Below are positions 63,398 through 64,000 of a stretch of 64,000 bases of DNA, one piece after another. The position numbers and the translations under genes are program-made. The first letter of the stretch is position 1, and each line of letters starts with the position of its first letter. The notes beneath the pieces were generated by a model. That model was not told where the DNA came from, did no database searches, and saw only the letters and a list, made by a program, of their open reading frames with translations. The stretch comes from Brachionus koreanus (taxonomy: Eukaryota; Rotifera; Eurotatoria; Ploima; Brachionidae): the NCBI GenBank assembly GCA_016987375.1, contig PJRA01000313.1:1962195-2026194 (forward strand), in the 5' to 3' direction.

Positions 63398-64000
63398 CTA
63401 AATTTTTTTTTATGAAAAAGTTAAATATTTAGCATTTTTATAACTAAAAGAAATTCTATCAAAGCGCTTAGAAAGAATTCTATAGCTTTAAAGATGTATT
63501 TCAGTTTTACATGTTCAGAAATAAATCTGAATCAAAATCAAAACAATGTATCAATTTTTTTGTTAATTTTCATCTTCAACTTAAAAATTGAATGTTTAAG
63601 AAATCCGTTAACAATATTTAAATTTTATTTTTTGCTAGTCTTGATTTTTTAATTTAAAATATTAACTGAAAATTCTCGAATTGCTGACTTTAATTTCAAT
63701 CTAATATAAAAAAAATTATTTATTAATAAATCAAATTAATTTAGTTTAATGAAGAAAAGAAAAAAGTACAGCAATTAGAAAAAATATATCAAAACAACTT
63801 ATCTCAAAAATGAACAAATAAAATAAAATTAGTACAATTTATATTGATATAACAGATCAGTTATGGGAATTAATTTTAAAGCCAATAGAGTTAGTCTATA
63901 ATTTAGTAAATCTTATTTCTAAAAAATAAATATCTGATTTTTATTTCAATTTAGAATCGAAAAAAAAAGATAAAAATCATCTTAAATTAGTATCAACAAA
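63398..64000. other. AT-rich flank upstream of ENPP
   Basis: No supported feature was seen up to the window edge. It should contain the ENPP promoter. Confidence 0.45.

Overview
This window is animal nuclear DNA. It is very AT-rich, and its genes are split by many short introns (mostly about 45-80 bp) with GT..AG ends. I rebuilt gene models by joining exons in phase and checking that the protein family reads across each junction. The families are animal ones: ADAMTS with a GON domain, a hemopexin MMP, TRPV, ATF6, parafibromin, TMEM104, MITD1 and ENPP. Compact AT-rich genes, a Cys-less pentameric channel pair and decayed mariner and LINE copies would fit a small lophotrochozoan such as a monogonont rotifer. 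That placement is inference; nothing here proves the species.

Layout. 0-10.1 kb, plus strand: 3' end of MITD1; TMEM104 (7 exons); about 2.4 kb of AT-rich spacer; a six-exon secreted or anchored protein with two GPR158-like Cache/EGF modules and no seven-helix domain. 10.4-14.1 kb: tRNA-Leu(UAA) on minus, divergent from MGME1 on plus, then a decayed Tc1/mariner element with well-kept ends. 16.6-17.2 kb: a small one-helix membrane protein of unknown function.

19.7-28.9 kb, minus: one 29-exon ADAMTS9/20/GON-1-type metalloprotease of about 2,086 aa. 28.9-33.5 kb is an AT-rich gene desert. 33.5-37.1 kb, plus: a tandem pair of pentameric ligand-gated channel subunits without the Cys-loop. 37.4-43.1 kb, minus: PHYHD1-like oxygenase, PEBP, and a TRPV channel. 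44.5-44.8 kb: a LINE reverse-transcriptase relic.

45.6-49.1 kb, plus: a matrix metalloproteinase with a hydrophobic tail. 49.3-49.8 kb, minus: the 3' exons of an unrecognised gene whose three exons splice in phase. 50.9-54.1 kb, minus: ATF6. 56.9-58.8 kb, plus: CDC73/parafibromin. 60.6-61.3 kb, minus: intronless NUDT14-like hydrolase. 61.7-63.4 kb, minus: ENPP with nine exons, one of 21 bp.

The genes do not form a pathway or operon. They are a normal mix of housekeeping genes (MITD1, MGME1, CDC73, NUDT14), ER stress (ATF6), extracellular matrix turnover (ADAMTS, MMP) and membrane signalling (TRPV, channel pair, GPR158-like protein). The least ordinary items are the Cys-less channel pair, the duplicated GPR158-like ectodomain, the N-terminally extended MGME1, the orphan exons at 49.3-49.8 kb, and several start codons that lie directly behind a 3' splice site, which could mean spliced-leader trans-splicing.
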